Positions 1 through 12,145 of a stretch of DNA of 64,000 bases are shown here, piece by piece. The notes below the pieces were generated by a model. It was not told the DNA's origin and did not search any database. It worked only from the letters and a program-made list of their open reading frames with translations. Position numbers and translations under genes: made by a program. Within the stretch, counting starts at the first letter, position 1; each line of letters starts with the position of its first letter. Origin of the DNA: Episyrphus balteatus (taxonomy: Eukaryota; Arthropoda; Insecta; Diptera; Syrphidae); NCBI RefSeq assembly GCF_945859705.1, contig NC_079135.1:19284501-19348500 (forward strand). Direction: 5' to 3'.

Positions 1-1429
1 ATGATTGAGCCCCCTCCAAATTCTAAAATGGTTGTTTGTGTTTGTTTGAGTAAGTGCCTTAGTTGACGTTGAGGTTTGGGATTTTCAGGATTTTAGTCCA
101 ATTCAGAATTCTTCATATAATTTGTTTGTTGTTTTGACGTCGAATTACATCACCGTTAAATTTTGCAAAGCTTCTTATGCAATCACGTCGTATTTTATTG
201 TCTGAGTATATTACTTTTTTTCAAAAATAATATTTTTCTCAAAAATATTGGAGATAAAAATTTTTTATATCTCAATATCTTAGTGGTAAACATAACTAAT
301 GGTTTATTTAAGCAAATTCCAGTTTGTGCTTCTGATTTGTATTAAAAAAGGAACATATTATTAAAAAATATATATATTTCGTATCAAACATCAAAAGAAT
401 TTCATTGAAAATTACTTTTACGTTCTGCATTTAACTTTTTGAGCATTCATCACTTGCGTTACCGATGGTGAAATTAGGTGTTCTACATTTTTTCGCTCAT
501 TTCGATTTTCTGATCGAATTAAATTCGCTTTGTTTCTGCTCGTGAACTTGGTATCTTTTTCAATGAATCTCCAATTTCTGGACAAAATATTATCAAAACT
601 TATATTTTTATTGTTTTGTAATGTTTATTTGTTGTTAATTTAATACAAAATACTTACATAAAACACATGAGGCATGAAATATCATGCCTCTGTGTTTGCA
701 ACCTCATTCGCTTTACACTTTATCTAATTCATTTTTGTTTGAAAATTTGCAATAATATCGCCATTGTTCTGCATTTCACTTACATATTTCATATGTCTCG
801 CAAAATGTGACTTCTTATTTTTTCTTTAAAATTCTGCTTTTTTCCAATAAAGTTGCCAATAAAATTGCATCCATGTTCAAAGTAGCAGTAATTTAACTTT
901 AGAAACAAAATAAAAATGGATGATCCTTCAGTTTTGACAGTTCGAAGCATTTTCGAAGTTTTCGAAATCATTCGAAGATCAATTTCACGTGAAATTGAAA
1001 AGTGATGCCAGTTGACTTTCGGTCGAATTGCGGAAATATGGGCATTTATACCGAAAAAAGTGATGACTGATGAGTATAGCTCAAAAACTAGACGTGATAG
1101 GAATAAATCTGTTAACAGTTTTGAATTCAGCACATGAAAAAGTTCGAACGAAAAAGTGTTTTTTTTTTTTTAAGATTACTAAACACCTTGCTGTTTGTGT
1201 AAAATGTTTGGGATACAAGAACTTTGAAAAATAGCTACTTTGAATATGAAAGGAGATAGTAGTACGAAGTTGTCGGGAGCAGCAAAATGCTACTATACGA
1301 CTTTCAGTACCGCAGCACAGCGCTTTTCTCTTGATCAAAGATGAATAAAAAAAGAGACAAATTTGTAGTAAATTTACCTTATCAAAAATTTTTCAGCCCC
1401 CTCCCAAATTTTTTTCTGGATACGCCACT
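1..1429 (+). mobile_element. hAT-type non-autonomous element, left end outside the window
   Basis: This stretch aligns with the fuller element at 42388-43544. Shared parts include GAGCCCCCTCCAAATTCT near the start, TCCAATTC.GAATTCTTCA, the ACATCACCGTTAAATTTTGC block, and the ending CCCCCTCC.AAATTTTTTTCT then GGATACGCCACT. The first roughly 140 bp with the left terminus are cut off by the window edge. The terminal G is mutated (CACTT). It carries a degraded version of the short reading frame that is still open in the second copy. Confidence 0.75.
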
Positions 1430-1475
1430 TTACTTTCAAAAAGGTCACGAAATAAGGAATAACTAGTAATCGAGA

Positions 1476-2229
1476 TGCAAAATCCCGGACTTTCCCGGAC
1501 AAATAAGGACAAAAAAAAGAGTACAAAACTAGGACAAACAAAAATGCATAATTTTATAAAAAAAATAACCGAACAATCCTATTAAAATTTAACTAAAAAT
1601 CACATTTTTTACCTTTGTTCCCGTAGCATTTTTTTTTTATTTTTTTACAAATAAAAAAATAAATAAAAAACTATGAGACAAAGTTTGGCCTTCTCGGTAT
1701 AGTATTATAATAAACATTTGAGCTATAATACTACAAAAGTTGCAATGCAATTCCAGTTAAAAAAATTTTAAAATTCCATTGAAAACCAATTGCGCAAAAT
1801 TTTAAACTATTTAGTTAAATGCAAATAAAATTTTTAGTAAGTTACTAAGTAAAGAATTTTGATTATATTGGAACAGAATACAAAACAGAATTGAGCAGAT
1901 AATAAACCAAAATAAAAACGCCTCGCTTTTAATGAACTCGATTCGTTTTTTGAATAATAAGGGCCAATTTTTCAATAGTCAGATAAACCTCAGAGCTTAT
2001 TCCTAGGAATAAAAGTTTTTTTTTTATATTGACATTTATTCTTATGATAGTCTAACTGACGATTGAAAAATTAGGGCTAAATGAATTAAGAGTAGCATAC
2101 AAGTAGTGAGATACTTAAAGGCTAGAAAAGAGTACAATCCCGGACAATTGATAGAAACTATCCCGGACGTCCCCCACACAGCCAAAAAAGAGTACATGTC
2201 CGGGAAAACCCGGACGGCTATCAACCCTA
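1476..2229. mobile_element. hAT-like inverted-end element (CCCGGAC family), degraded
   Basis: The left end carries ATCCCGGACTTTCCCGGAC, then AAAAAAGAGTACAAA. The right end carries the same words inverted around AAAAAAGAGTACATGTCCGG, and ends CGGCTATCAACCCT. The AGGGTTG terminus read on the minus strand is a common hAT terminus. The left terminal bases have decayed, so no target duplication can be read. There is no coding capacity. Confidence 0.45.
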
Positions 2230-3230
2230 TATTATCAGAATGTAAAATTCAATGTATTTTACCATTTAAGGTCTCAATGTACTAATTATTCGGTCACACA
2301 TACTGATCTTTAAGCTCCTATTTTAAAGCGATTTATAAGAAAATTCATAGAATAACTAAACTATATCATGATTTTTTTTTTAAGTAATTTCAAAAAATAT
2401 GTAAAAAAAAAACTAAATTTTTTTTTATAAATTCTAATACAATTTTAAATGATTTTTACCACAAAACTAAGCACACCATTTAATTCCTTGTAAGATTAAA
2501 AAAAAAAAAAGAAATACAAAATACATTTTTGTTTATAAAGTCTTAAACATTTTTCAATAAAAAGTTCGTTTGCAAATTTAAAAATGATACTAACGAAATT
2601 AAAAAAAAAAATATTTTGCCGTTTTCCTAAATTTTCAAAACCAAAATGGAAACATTTTCAAAATCCAAAAATTAGTTTTTTGACATGGGGACAGACTTTG
2701 AAAGAGACAACCGAACATATATGGCAATAAATCCAAAAATCCAAATATGTTTTCTTTTCCATACAAATATATAGAAGCATATATCTGAGGACCAAAGTTT
2801 CAAAACAAGTTGTGGTTTGCAGATATGAGTTCACAATGAAGCCTATACATTTAGATACAAAAATTACAAAACTATTTTGTTAAGATTTTCGAAAAAAATC
2901 CAAAAAATCCCTTGTCTGGAAAAAATACATTTTCAAAAATTTCCTCCAAATACATAAAATGAGACATAATAAAAAGAAAGGTCTGTTTTAGCTCTAATCA
3001 TAACTGAAAACGAAGAGTTTTTTTAGAAGTCTAATTTCTGAGATATTGTATTTCCTACCAAACTTTTTTTTGTATTTTTCTTACATTCCAATCCAAAGCA
3101 AATATCTTTTGACTAAAGTCTCGAAATTGGTTTTGAATTAAAAATATGAGTTCATAGCAGCGTAATCGTTGAAAATTTTTGAAAGGTCGCTAAAAAAGTC
3201 GCTTTCAAAAAAAGTCGTTAAACCATTTTT
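2230..3230. other. AT-rich stretch without a recognised feature
   Basis: This contains poly-A and poly-T runs and short phrases of the kind seen in the interspersed repeats elsewhere. I see no coding frame, RNA gene or clear terminus. Confidence 0.5.
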
Positions 3231-3234
3231 TTTT

Positions 3235-3400
3235 TGTTACCTCATAACTTTGGACTGAGTGAACCAATTTTGATAATTGGTGGCTGCCATGTGGTCCCAT
3301 TTCAATTTCGTTTAGTTCTGGCCATAGGAACTATTAGAAAAACCATAAAACCCAGTTTTAGCCATGGAAGTCGGTTTTGTTTTTTGATAAAAACGATTTA
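3235..3400 (+). repeat. Dispersed repeat, shared with 44085-44175
   Basis: The phrase beginning CATAACTTTGGACTGAGTGA and continuing through AACCAATTTTGATAATT recurs near 44101, followed in both places by a GGAGTCGGTTTTGTTTTTT-type phrase. The copy here carries an extra 80 bp between the two phrases. The family is not identified. Confidence 0.6.
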
Positions 3401-3790
3401 TTGAACTCAGAAAAAAGCTCTGAACAGAGCCAGAACATTCTGAGCACGCTCTGAATAGCCTCTGAACAAAGCTTGTTCAAAGCGCTTAGAATTATTTTTA
3501 AAGCACACCTGAACATTTATCTATTTACTTGTAAATTTCTTTCAGAAAAACAAGAAATAAATTTTAAAACTTCAAATAAAGTAAAAAAAAACTAGACCGA
3601 CTACTGCACTCTTGCGCCATTATTTTATTTGTTTGAAATTTTTTTTTCAATTTCACTTGCTAAATACTTGAGCTCAGAATTCAACTCAGTCTGCTCAGTT
3701 ATTTTATTCTGAATACATCGATCGTGCTCTGAACAAGCTCAGAATACGTTCAGAACGAAAAAAGAAACACAAATTTGAAGCTCTAAATGG
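3395..3790. repeat. CTCTGAACA/GCTCAGAA-rich repeat, possibly foldback
   Basis: Words such as GCTCTGAACAGAGCC, CTGAACAAAGCTTGTTCA, GAGCTCAGAATTC and CTCTGAACAAGCTCAGAA recur in both orientations at the two ends of this stretch, around an AT-rich centre. This fits a decayed foldback element. The ends are not sharp. Confidence 0.4.
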
Positions 3791-3839
3791 TCAGAGGTAA
3801 AAAAGAAATGCAATTTTTATAAAAAAAAATCGCTATTAT

Positions 3840-5400
3840 GAAACAAAACATAATAATACAACTTTTTATTTTTTAATTCTGTCCTTTCTGGTTAATGTTG
3901 ACAAATGAATATTTCCTATTGCATTATTTTCCATTTATATAAGATACAAACAAGAAAACTTACTCTAAAACGGTCTTAGCCAACGCTCTCAAAAATGGCT
4001 TCCCCATCAATCCTCTCTCTATTAACATTCAAGCCCCATACAACATAGAAACTCATACACAGGAACAAAGAAGGCCATTCCCATTACATATAAATATTTT
4101 TGTGTTTATAATTCATTCCGTAAACCGTGTTATCTCTGGTTTCAACTTTTACAGATGTCCAATTACATGCACCATAGCGTTCAAAGAACGCGAAACGCGG
4201 TTTTGTTTTTGTTTCTTTTTAAATTTTTTTTTTTTTGAACAAAACTCTCTCATTTTATATCGTCGTTTTGCCCAACAAAACAAAACGTGAACCCATTTCT
4301 ACAACACCGCGCTCGCTTTGTTTCAAAAAAATTCTTGTATAATTTATTGCCAGGACTTGAAGTCGGTTAAACACAATTGCAACACTATCGCTCCAGTTTT
4401 TAATGTCGCAACAAGGGAAGGATAATGTGTGCGCGCTGCAGTGCTGCGCGTGCCACATTCCCTGTGTAAACTGCATCTAGTTGTTGGTCCATTGAGGCAC
4501 TTCCTCTCAAACCGAACCAAAGTTGTTTGGGTCTCGTCCTTCAGTCTGATATCCTCTCTCCACCAGTTTAATACAAAACTTTCATCAGGAGGAGATGTAA
4601 CATTGTGTGACTGTGACTCCTTCTCCTATCATATATTTTATAAAAGGATGCGAGGGATGGTAAAGTATTTTAAATTCTATCCTGCGAAGAGGACTTATTT
4701 ATGAGGTTGGAGTGAACCCAGTAAAAATGAAATTTTCGTTGCGGTTTTGGCGTGCAAGTGATGCAGAAGGAACTTCATATATACGTCCCGTCCGTCGCGT
4801 TGGTTGTTCAAGTTGGATATCTAAACGAAAAGGACCCATCGGACCTGGCATTTGCATTGAGCTGCTGCTACTCCCTCTTGATGTCATATTGGGGTCGGAG
4901 GCGGAGGAGGCTGACACGCCCAGACAACAAGGCTCGCGGTGACAACTGGCATCGCGCAAAACTTTATGATGATTTTGTTGTGTGCTGTGTTTTATGACGG
5001 AACATAATTGATTTCGGTGCGAGTGAGAATTGGATGTTGTTGAATTGCTGCTGACGTGGTGGGCCAATGTGCCACAGATGATGCTAGGTTATTCTGTGAG
5101 GAGGGGGCAGTGTTTCGGTGTTTGTAATTGCACAAGGGTGCATTTTGGGATGTTTGCAATTCGATACATTATGTTTTGTTTGACAATTGCCATTTTGTCT
5201 GGTGTGAAAATATTTGTTCTGTTATTATTGCCAAATTGGAAAAGTTTTCGGTTTGTTGTTTTGTGGGGGTGACAGAGGCAGGGGTTGAACCTATACAGAA
5301 CTGTGTATAAAGAGAGAGAGAGGTCAGACTTGAATTGGTATTTTTGGTATTAAGCCTTTTGCTTCCGGCAGCTGGTCCTTTTACTACCAAACCAACAACC
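3840..5400. other. Single-copy-looking, relatively G+C-rich segment
   Basis: No gene could be recognised. The short open frames at 4699-5067 overlap on both strands and read as low-complexity peptides without family resemblance. The segment is not repeated elsewhere in the window and is less AT-rich than its surroundings. It could be regulatory or intronic DNA of a gene lying outside. Confidence 0.4.
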
Positions 5401-8200
5401 TACTACCTACTTCTACTGATGATGTTTTTTTGGAAAAACTTTTAACTTTTTGAGTTTTGTTTTGCCTGTTTTTGGCTTCTTGGAATTTTTTTTTGGAAAA
5501 TTTCAAATAGATAAATCACTTGCAGTAATAATGGCAACCTTTTGAAGGGTATTTTTGTAATTTTCTCTCTGATTTTGGGTTAGAATATAGAAATGAAAAC
5601 TTTTAAAATTAAAAAAAAAAAAAAAAAAATTGTATTGTATTTTATTGGGAAGTTTATTATGAGACACATTTGTTTTTATTTTGGTTGCTGATGTTCTTTT
5701 GTTTTATTGTTTTGATTGTTTTTTATCTTTTTTTTTGTTATTATAATCGAGAAAAGTTATATATAAAATAAATTGATGACATTCATTGGACATTTGGGAG
5801 CAGTTTTAAAGATGGCCATATTGGTCCTTTTATATGACAAAACAAAAAGGTTTTCATGCAGAAAGTTATTATGTGCGACGGATGAGTTGATTTCTTTAGA
5901 AATTTTTGTATTATTATAAGAAAATGTCCCAAGTGGGATGAAAGTTCATATATAGTTAAACTTTAATTGAAATGATTAAAAGAGGTATTGTTTTTAGTAG
6001 AAATTCTAGGAAGTGGGTGTTGGTATAGGAATTCGAATACTACCGATTGTATGGGCTTATTAAAATAAACTACTTAATTTATTTAAAATGCAATTTATTG
6101 ATAGTAGCATACTTTAAGGGGATTACTGGTTTCGGGTTTGAATAATTTTTCGAAATACATCTTAATTTCTCAGTTTAATTTAACCCAATTTGAGTTAATT
6201 TTTCGAAAACAAGAGGCTTAAATAAGTTGGTTGAACGTTAAAATTGAACGCTCGACAAGATGCAAGCTTATTCAGTTCGAATCAGTTTTATAAACTGTTT
6301 AACTTCACTTCACCGTTAAATTAATGTTTTCCAATAATTTTGGATGACCCTCTTGAAAGTTCTAAAAATTATTTTCTTAAGCTCAATGATATTGGAAATC
6401 GTTAAGATGAAGTTTATTCAGTTTGATGAGAAACAGTTCTCTGGAAGAGAAATTATAGTTAGGTTTTAGGACCGCTCAAATGCTGCAAATCCTAGTTGAA
6501 CAAATTTCCAAAAGAATGTTTAAGAAAAGCATTTTATGATGTGGACAGACAGAAAATTAATGATGTACACATTTAAATGGAATAATCGTTAACTTTTAAG
6601 TTCGTTTTCTCTAGTTTCAATTGTTTTTAGGTTGTTTCTTAACTGGCCGGAAAAAAATAAACTAATTAACAATTAAAATGAAATAAATTTGTTATTCATG
6701 AAAAAAATTCATAAATTGAAAATTTGTAGGTATGTGGATAATCTAGAAAAAAAAGGATGGTTCTGTTGTAATAAAAAAAAATATTTTTTGAACTGTTATT
6801 AATGGTAAAAAAACAACACTTAAATGAGAAATTGAAGTGTTTTTTTTTTTTTTATTTCTGAATTTCTCGGAAACAATTGAGCTGATTTTAACCAACATTT
6901 TTGTAAAAGCTTTAAAATAGCCAAAATGTTAAAACCTTACAAAATTATTTACAAGAACACATTTTTGGATTTAAGCAAATCAATTTTTTTTTTTGAAAAT
7001 CATTTTTTTAAAACGCCTTTATGTAAAATTTTTTTTATTGAAATTTCGTTTTTATTGTTGATTTAATTTTTATATATAAAATAAATATTTTTGTTAAAGT
7101 TTCTAATGATTTTCGATTTTTGGTTCTAAAAATCGTTTTTTTTTAAGGCAAGAAATAAAAAAATGTTGTTTGTACTTTGTTTGTTCTCAAAATCATTGAA
7201 AACGGTGATTGAGTTATTATAAAAACAAATTATACATTTCTTACTCGGAAAATCAATTTTATTATTTATTTTTTTTTTATCATTTACAGTATTTAGAATT
7301 AAAAAAACAGAATTTATATAAAACGGAAATTTTTTAACCAAATTTTGGAATCATTTAAAATAATGACCCTAACCAAAAACCATGGACCCGTTTAAAAAAA
7401 ATATTTAAAATTAAATAAAATGTACAACTGGGTTGCACAATTTCGCTCTTGTAGTTCAAAGAACTTATATGTTCGCTCAACATACTAAATTAAAGCTTTT
7501 TTAGGTTAACTTATCAGAAAAAAGTAAAAAAAAAAATTGAGTACAAAATTTGTTTTTTCTTTTTTTTTTTTGAAAACATACATTTTTACCATCTCAGTTC
7601 AAATCAAGCTATTCAGGTACATTGGAAATTCCAAATTTTGAAAACTCTTTAGAAGATCATAAAGTTCAATCGGTTCGATTAATAAATCAGCAAAGAAAAT
7701 TTTATATTAAAACTTAAGTTATTTCAATTAAAAAAAAAAAATGTTGCGCATACACCGTAGTGACCCGAATTTACAATATATGATACATTACTAGTTTAAT
7801 TTTCTTGATAGCATGGAAAAAGTTATTCAAGGGTTTTTTTCAAGTTTCGTGGTAGCCGTTAGCACTAGTTTGTACATTATGATCCAAACACATTTTTGAA
7901 CATTCCCAAAAACTTGTGCAGCTCAAGCTGAGACTCATGTTTTTCTTATTTTGCATATTTCGGTTTTCATTTTGTTCCAATGGGTTTTAAAAGAGTTCTC
8001 ATCCATATTTGGTATTACTATTTTTGCACATATCTATTACCTTTAAACAATAACTAATTTCAGGATTCACTGATAGGAAAATATTTAAGACCCACCATTA
8101 TTGTAAATATCTAACTGTCTTAGAAAGAATCCACCATTCTCTTAAGAATAAACAAAATAATTTAAAAATTTCCCCAAATCTTATAATGCTAAAATGACAA
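5400..8200. other. AT-rich stretch with a repeat fragment
   Basis: Mostly AT-rich DNA without coding signal. At 7417-7480 the start of the interspersed repeat (TGGGTTGCACAATTTCGCTC, then TTGTAGTTCAAAG) appears in decayed form. Its far end is not recognisable, so the copy is truncated or too diverged. Confidence 0.45.
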
Positions 8201-10250
8201 TTACATGTAATTGACACACACAAACAGCGAGCTATAAAAAATATCAATTAACTGTTTTTTTACAACAACGCACTTACCTTTTTACATCAAACACTTATAT
8301 AACTTTGCAAAAGCAAAAATGTCACCATTATTATTATAATAATAATTAACTATACGCATCATGTGCGTGCATGTTTTCGAAAAGCCTTTATATTCTCGTA
8401 CTTACTCCTCTTTCTCTCGATGTAGTAGCTTAAAATATTACTCGTGTTGAAATATTTTCAAAAGTAAATTTCCATGTTTTAACTTGAATGCATTTCCTTT
8501 ATAGCTTTTGAGAGAGCACAGCTACTTTTACAACATGCTCTTCTGCTGATGCCACAGAAAACAAGGCTCTTTGTGATTGTATATCACGCAGTTCTTCCTC
8601 AAGTTACCAAGTGTTAAGTCCGAACAATGTAAAACGCTTTTCAAAGGCATGTATACAGACACAAAAGCCGATGACTTTATGTCGGTCTTTTCGTATGTAG
8701 CTCGACGTCCTTATAGTCGCCATCGCAACAAAATAAACCTAAATACATTACAAGCATCCTTAACAAACATCAGCCTGATGTTATGAACTTTCCAGAGGTA
8801 ATAGATGCTAGGTAAGGGATGTATGATGTAGGCGTGTTGTGGAGTACACACAAAATCAGCATCACACAATACCAACACAACACATAAAAAAACACACACA
8901 AAAAACACCAAACAATAACAACAACAACAACATCAACGGCGAAAAGAACGCCCTAATTAACAAAATGAAATTACATATTTACTAAATTAGGTTAATTACT
9001 ATCTTTCGCCATATGCGGATGCGGAATTGTATACAACACACTGGTGGAAAGTGTTGGTGTTGTACTCTTATATAGACACCAAAGAGCCAGCTCCAAACCT
9101 AATGTCATATTATACTCTTGCTCGGCATGATGTTAAGCTGAAAATTTAGGATGGCTATTACCCCCATATGACGTTGGGTCGAGCTCTCAAGATGACTCTT
9201 GTGCGGCACAAAGATGAAAGGATATAATGGAATATTAAAGTAAAAGCAGCCATTTAACGAGTGCTAGCTGCTGCTGGTGTACCTACATTCTCGCTCATCA
9301 GAGGCCTGATGGTATAGTATTTTGTTATATTTTTTGGTCCTGGTGGGCGACACACACAGAGTCTTTTTGAAATACTTAATCATACCTTGTGATATCATTT
9401 ATGTGCGAGATTTCAGAGGGCTCAGGACGAAAATGTAATGGATTGTGTGTGTTTATTCTTTCGGTGTTGTTGCTTTATAACCAATCTTTTCCTACTCAAG
9501 TTCAATTTTTAATGACTGATATATATTTTATGTGTGTTCCAGAGTGTGTGCCAGCGTCAGCGTGTGTTAGAGGGTGAAGGATAAGTACGCCATGGCAGCA
9601 GTTAACATTTTGGAAGAAGAATACACAAAAAAAAAAAAAACAAAGAATTATCTTTATGCCTTATCATTATCATTACACCATATACCTATAGCCTTTGGAG
9701 CAGTCTTGGGTGAGGCTATGAGGGATGTAACCTGTTGGAATAGGTTATTAGTAAAATTTTGTGTGGGTTATTTATTTTCCTGGGTAAATATTGAATTTTC
9801 TTCCTGAACCCTGACCATGGATAACTCATGGTGTTGCCTGAGTATTTTGGAATTCTTTGAAGGAAGAGGACTTTGGCATGAAAATATGATGTTAACAATT
9901 TAGGACTCGTAATTTTGTCTCTCAGTGTACGTTTTTGTGTGAACCTAAAACGATCAATTAAAAACAACGTAAAGCTTGTGTAAAAGAGAAATAATTATGG
10001 GTTAGAAATTATTTTTCTGCGTGTACACATGAAGATGTTCCATTACATCAAAATTTGACATTACCAACGCTTTCGCGAATAACTTTCATAACTTGCAAAA
10101 ATTTTACACTCATATTCCGAAACAAGTTCTACAAACATCCTTAGATGATGATTGTTGAGCTGGATCAGATAGTGTGCCACTATTAGTATAAAAAAAAAAA
10201 CTTTAGAAATTTCCTAGTTCAGCCAATTTTCAATTTTTATTTGAATTTCG
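8200..10250. other. Single-copy-looking intergenic or intronic segment
   Basis: There is no convincing gene. It includes CA/AAC-rich low-complexity DNA at 8845-8935 and several 60-80 codon frames without family resemblance. Local base composition is more balanced than in the flanking repeats. Confidence 0.4.
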
Positions 10251-10255
10251 ATCGA

Positions 10256-10651
10256 ATGAGGAAAATTTCCCTCCATCTGGGAAAAGTCATTCCTCATTCC
10301 TGTTTTCAAGAAGGGTGATATAAGACAAATGTATAGAATTATAAGCATATTTTGGATCAGGTCAAAATTAAAAACTGTCGTTCAGATCCTTTCATTGCCA
10401 ACTCTGGAGTCCATCAGGGAAGCCTCCTAGGGCCACTTTTAGTCATTTTAGCTATAAATGACGTAATATTATGCATAAATTCAAGTAAGGTTTTCATATT
10501 TGATGGTGACATGAAGATTTTCAAAGAAATAAAGTCTGACAATGACCGTAACCTTCTACAAAGCGATGATTTTTCTTATGATGCGCTGCTCATGATACAC
10601 AAAAATACCTCCCATTTGGGCAGTTGGCAAGAATTTTATCCACAGTTCTGA
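10256..10651 (+). pseudogene. Non-LTR retrotransposon reverse transcriptase fragment (Jockey/CR1-like)
   Basis: Two blocks of a reverse transcriptase are readable in different frames. From about 10271, PSIWEKSFLIPVFKKGD matches the N-terminal P..W....PI.KKG pattern of non-LTR reverse transcriptases. From 10352, a frame without an ATG reads through SGVHQGSLLGPLLVILAIND (family SGVPQGSVLGPLLF..YIND) and FIFDGDMKIFKEI, where the catalytic FADD is replaced by FDGD. The middle of the domain is missing and the frame shifts, so this is a dead, internally deleted fragment. The domain normally copies RNA at the nicked target. Confidence 0.75.
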
Positions 10652-11560
10652 AAACAAAAATTAAAAGTGTTATAGGCTCGCAAAGCCTTTTGTTAAGATG
10701 ATTTAAGTCCAACCATTGTTTTTTAATAGACCAATTTCGGATTTTATTTCAAGACTTGTTAAAAACCCACAACACATTAAGCCTACATTTATTGAAACAA
10801 CAAAAAAAAAAAACTCTTACTCACCTATTACAAAAAGAACCCTTCAAGAATTATTACACCGAAAAGAAGATAGAACAAACAAGAGACAGAGAAAGAGAAC
10901 AAAAAAAAAAAAAAAAAAAAAACATAAAATGATTGCAAATTTATAGCACCCATATAACGAAACTCGAAACATGTGATGTATCTTTCTCTTCTCATTCCTG
11001 ATATGCCTGCTTCATGAATGGAAAGAAGTAGCATCAGCAGAGAATGCGAAACGGAATTTTACATGAAAATCCTTTCATCCAAATGACAAAGATTCATGGA
11101 CTTGATGGGATTTTCTCTTACATTTTGGAATTACCAGAGAGCTCGTTAGTCGATGCTAGGAAACTTTAATTGGTTGATTTATGGATCTGATGAGATTTAC
11201 CCAAAAAATTCCAGAACAGAAAAAAAAATAAAATAAAAAAAAGCAATAAATTAAAATACGTCATACAACATTAATAATGTGTGAGGATTTTTTTTTCTAT
11301 AGAATTTCAAGTTTAAGTTTGAAATCCGTTGATAGATTTCAAAAGGAAGTTATTATGTTGATAGGAATTTGCTGAAACTATAAATGATGTATTTATTCTA
11401 TTAATGAATGTTTACCCTAGTAAGCAGATACAAAAAGAAAAGCTGTCATTGCAAGATAACAAAGAATTTTGGAACTCGAAAGATTGTTTTTGTAACCTTG
11501 AACCTTAAAAACACTAAGTAGACTTAAAGAAATAAAGTACAATATGCTTCAATTGCGAGA
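10652..11560. other. AT-rich stretch, no gene
   Basis: This includes poly-A/purine runs at 10800-10815 and 10868-10925. No coding or RNA feature is supported. Confidence 0.4.
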
Positions 11561-11566
11561 TGGTGT

Positions 11567-11660
11567 CAAAACGACATAGCAATATGGCGACAAGGCGACA
11601 TGGCGACATGCCGACATAGCGACAAGGCGACATAGCGACAAGGTGATATGGCGACATTTC
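11567..11660 (+). repeat. Minisatellite, GGCGACAT/AGCGACAA units
   Basis: About ten imperfect 9-10 bp units read as (A)GGCGACAT or TAGCGACAAG in tandem. The units become less regular at both ends. No coding capacity. Confidence 0.8.
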
Positions 11661-11796
11661 GCAAATGACGTTTTTCCTTGAACAAAAAAAAAAAAAATAA
11701 TAATAATACTAATTTTTAAAGTTATCAAAAGGACCTTGAACTTTGTTACGCTTTTGTATATTGACTTTGACTGTCAAATGCATAAATTGAAATATT

Positions 11797-12145
11797 AATC
11801 ACAACAAAAACATTACTGTTAAAAAAAGAGCCAAGCTATCCTATGTTGAAATTATGCTGGCACAAAAAGTATTGAGATATAAAAGTGTACTAAGTTCTAA
11901 AGCTTGGGTTCAAATTCGTATCAATAAAATTTTGATTGCTTACTTGACAATTTTTGTTTTAAATACCGATTTTTAAAGTTATTTCAAAAATTTGAAAAGT
12001 AAACAATCAAAATTTTATTGATACGAATTTGAACCCAAGCTTTAGAACTTAGTACACTTTTATATCTCAATACTTTTTGTGCCAGCATAATTTCAACATA
12101 GGATAACTTGGCTCTTTTTTTAACAGTAATGTTTTTGTTGTGATT
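11797..12145. repeat. Near-perfect inverted repeat, 148-bp arms, 53-bp spacer
   Basis: The arms are 11797-11944 and 11998-12145. The left reads AATCACAACAAAAACATTAC onwards and the right ends in its complement, with about two mismatches over 148 bp. The low divergence suggests a young or homogenised palindrome. It directly abuts the 147-bp tandem array and may form the 5' part of the same mobile element. Confidence 0.9.

Noticed and set aside
4699..5310. Cluster of overlapping 60-122 codon frames on both strands.
   Set aside because: They contradict each other in frame and strand, and none resembles a known domain. Slightly higher G+C lengthens random frames here.
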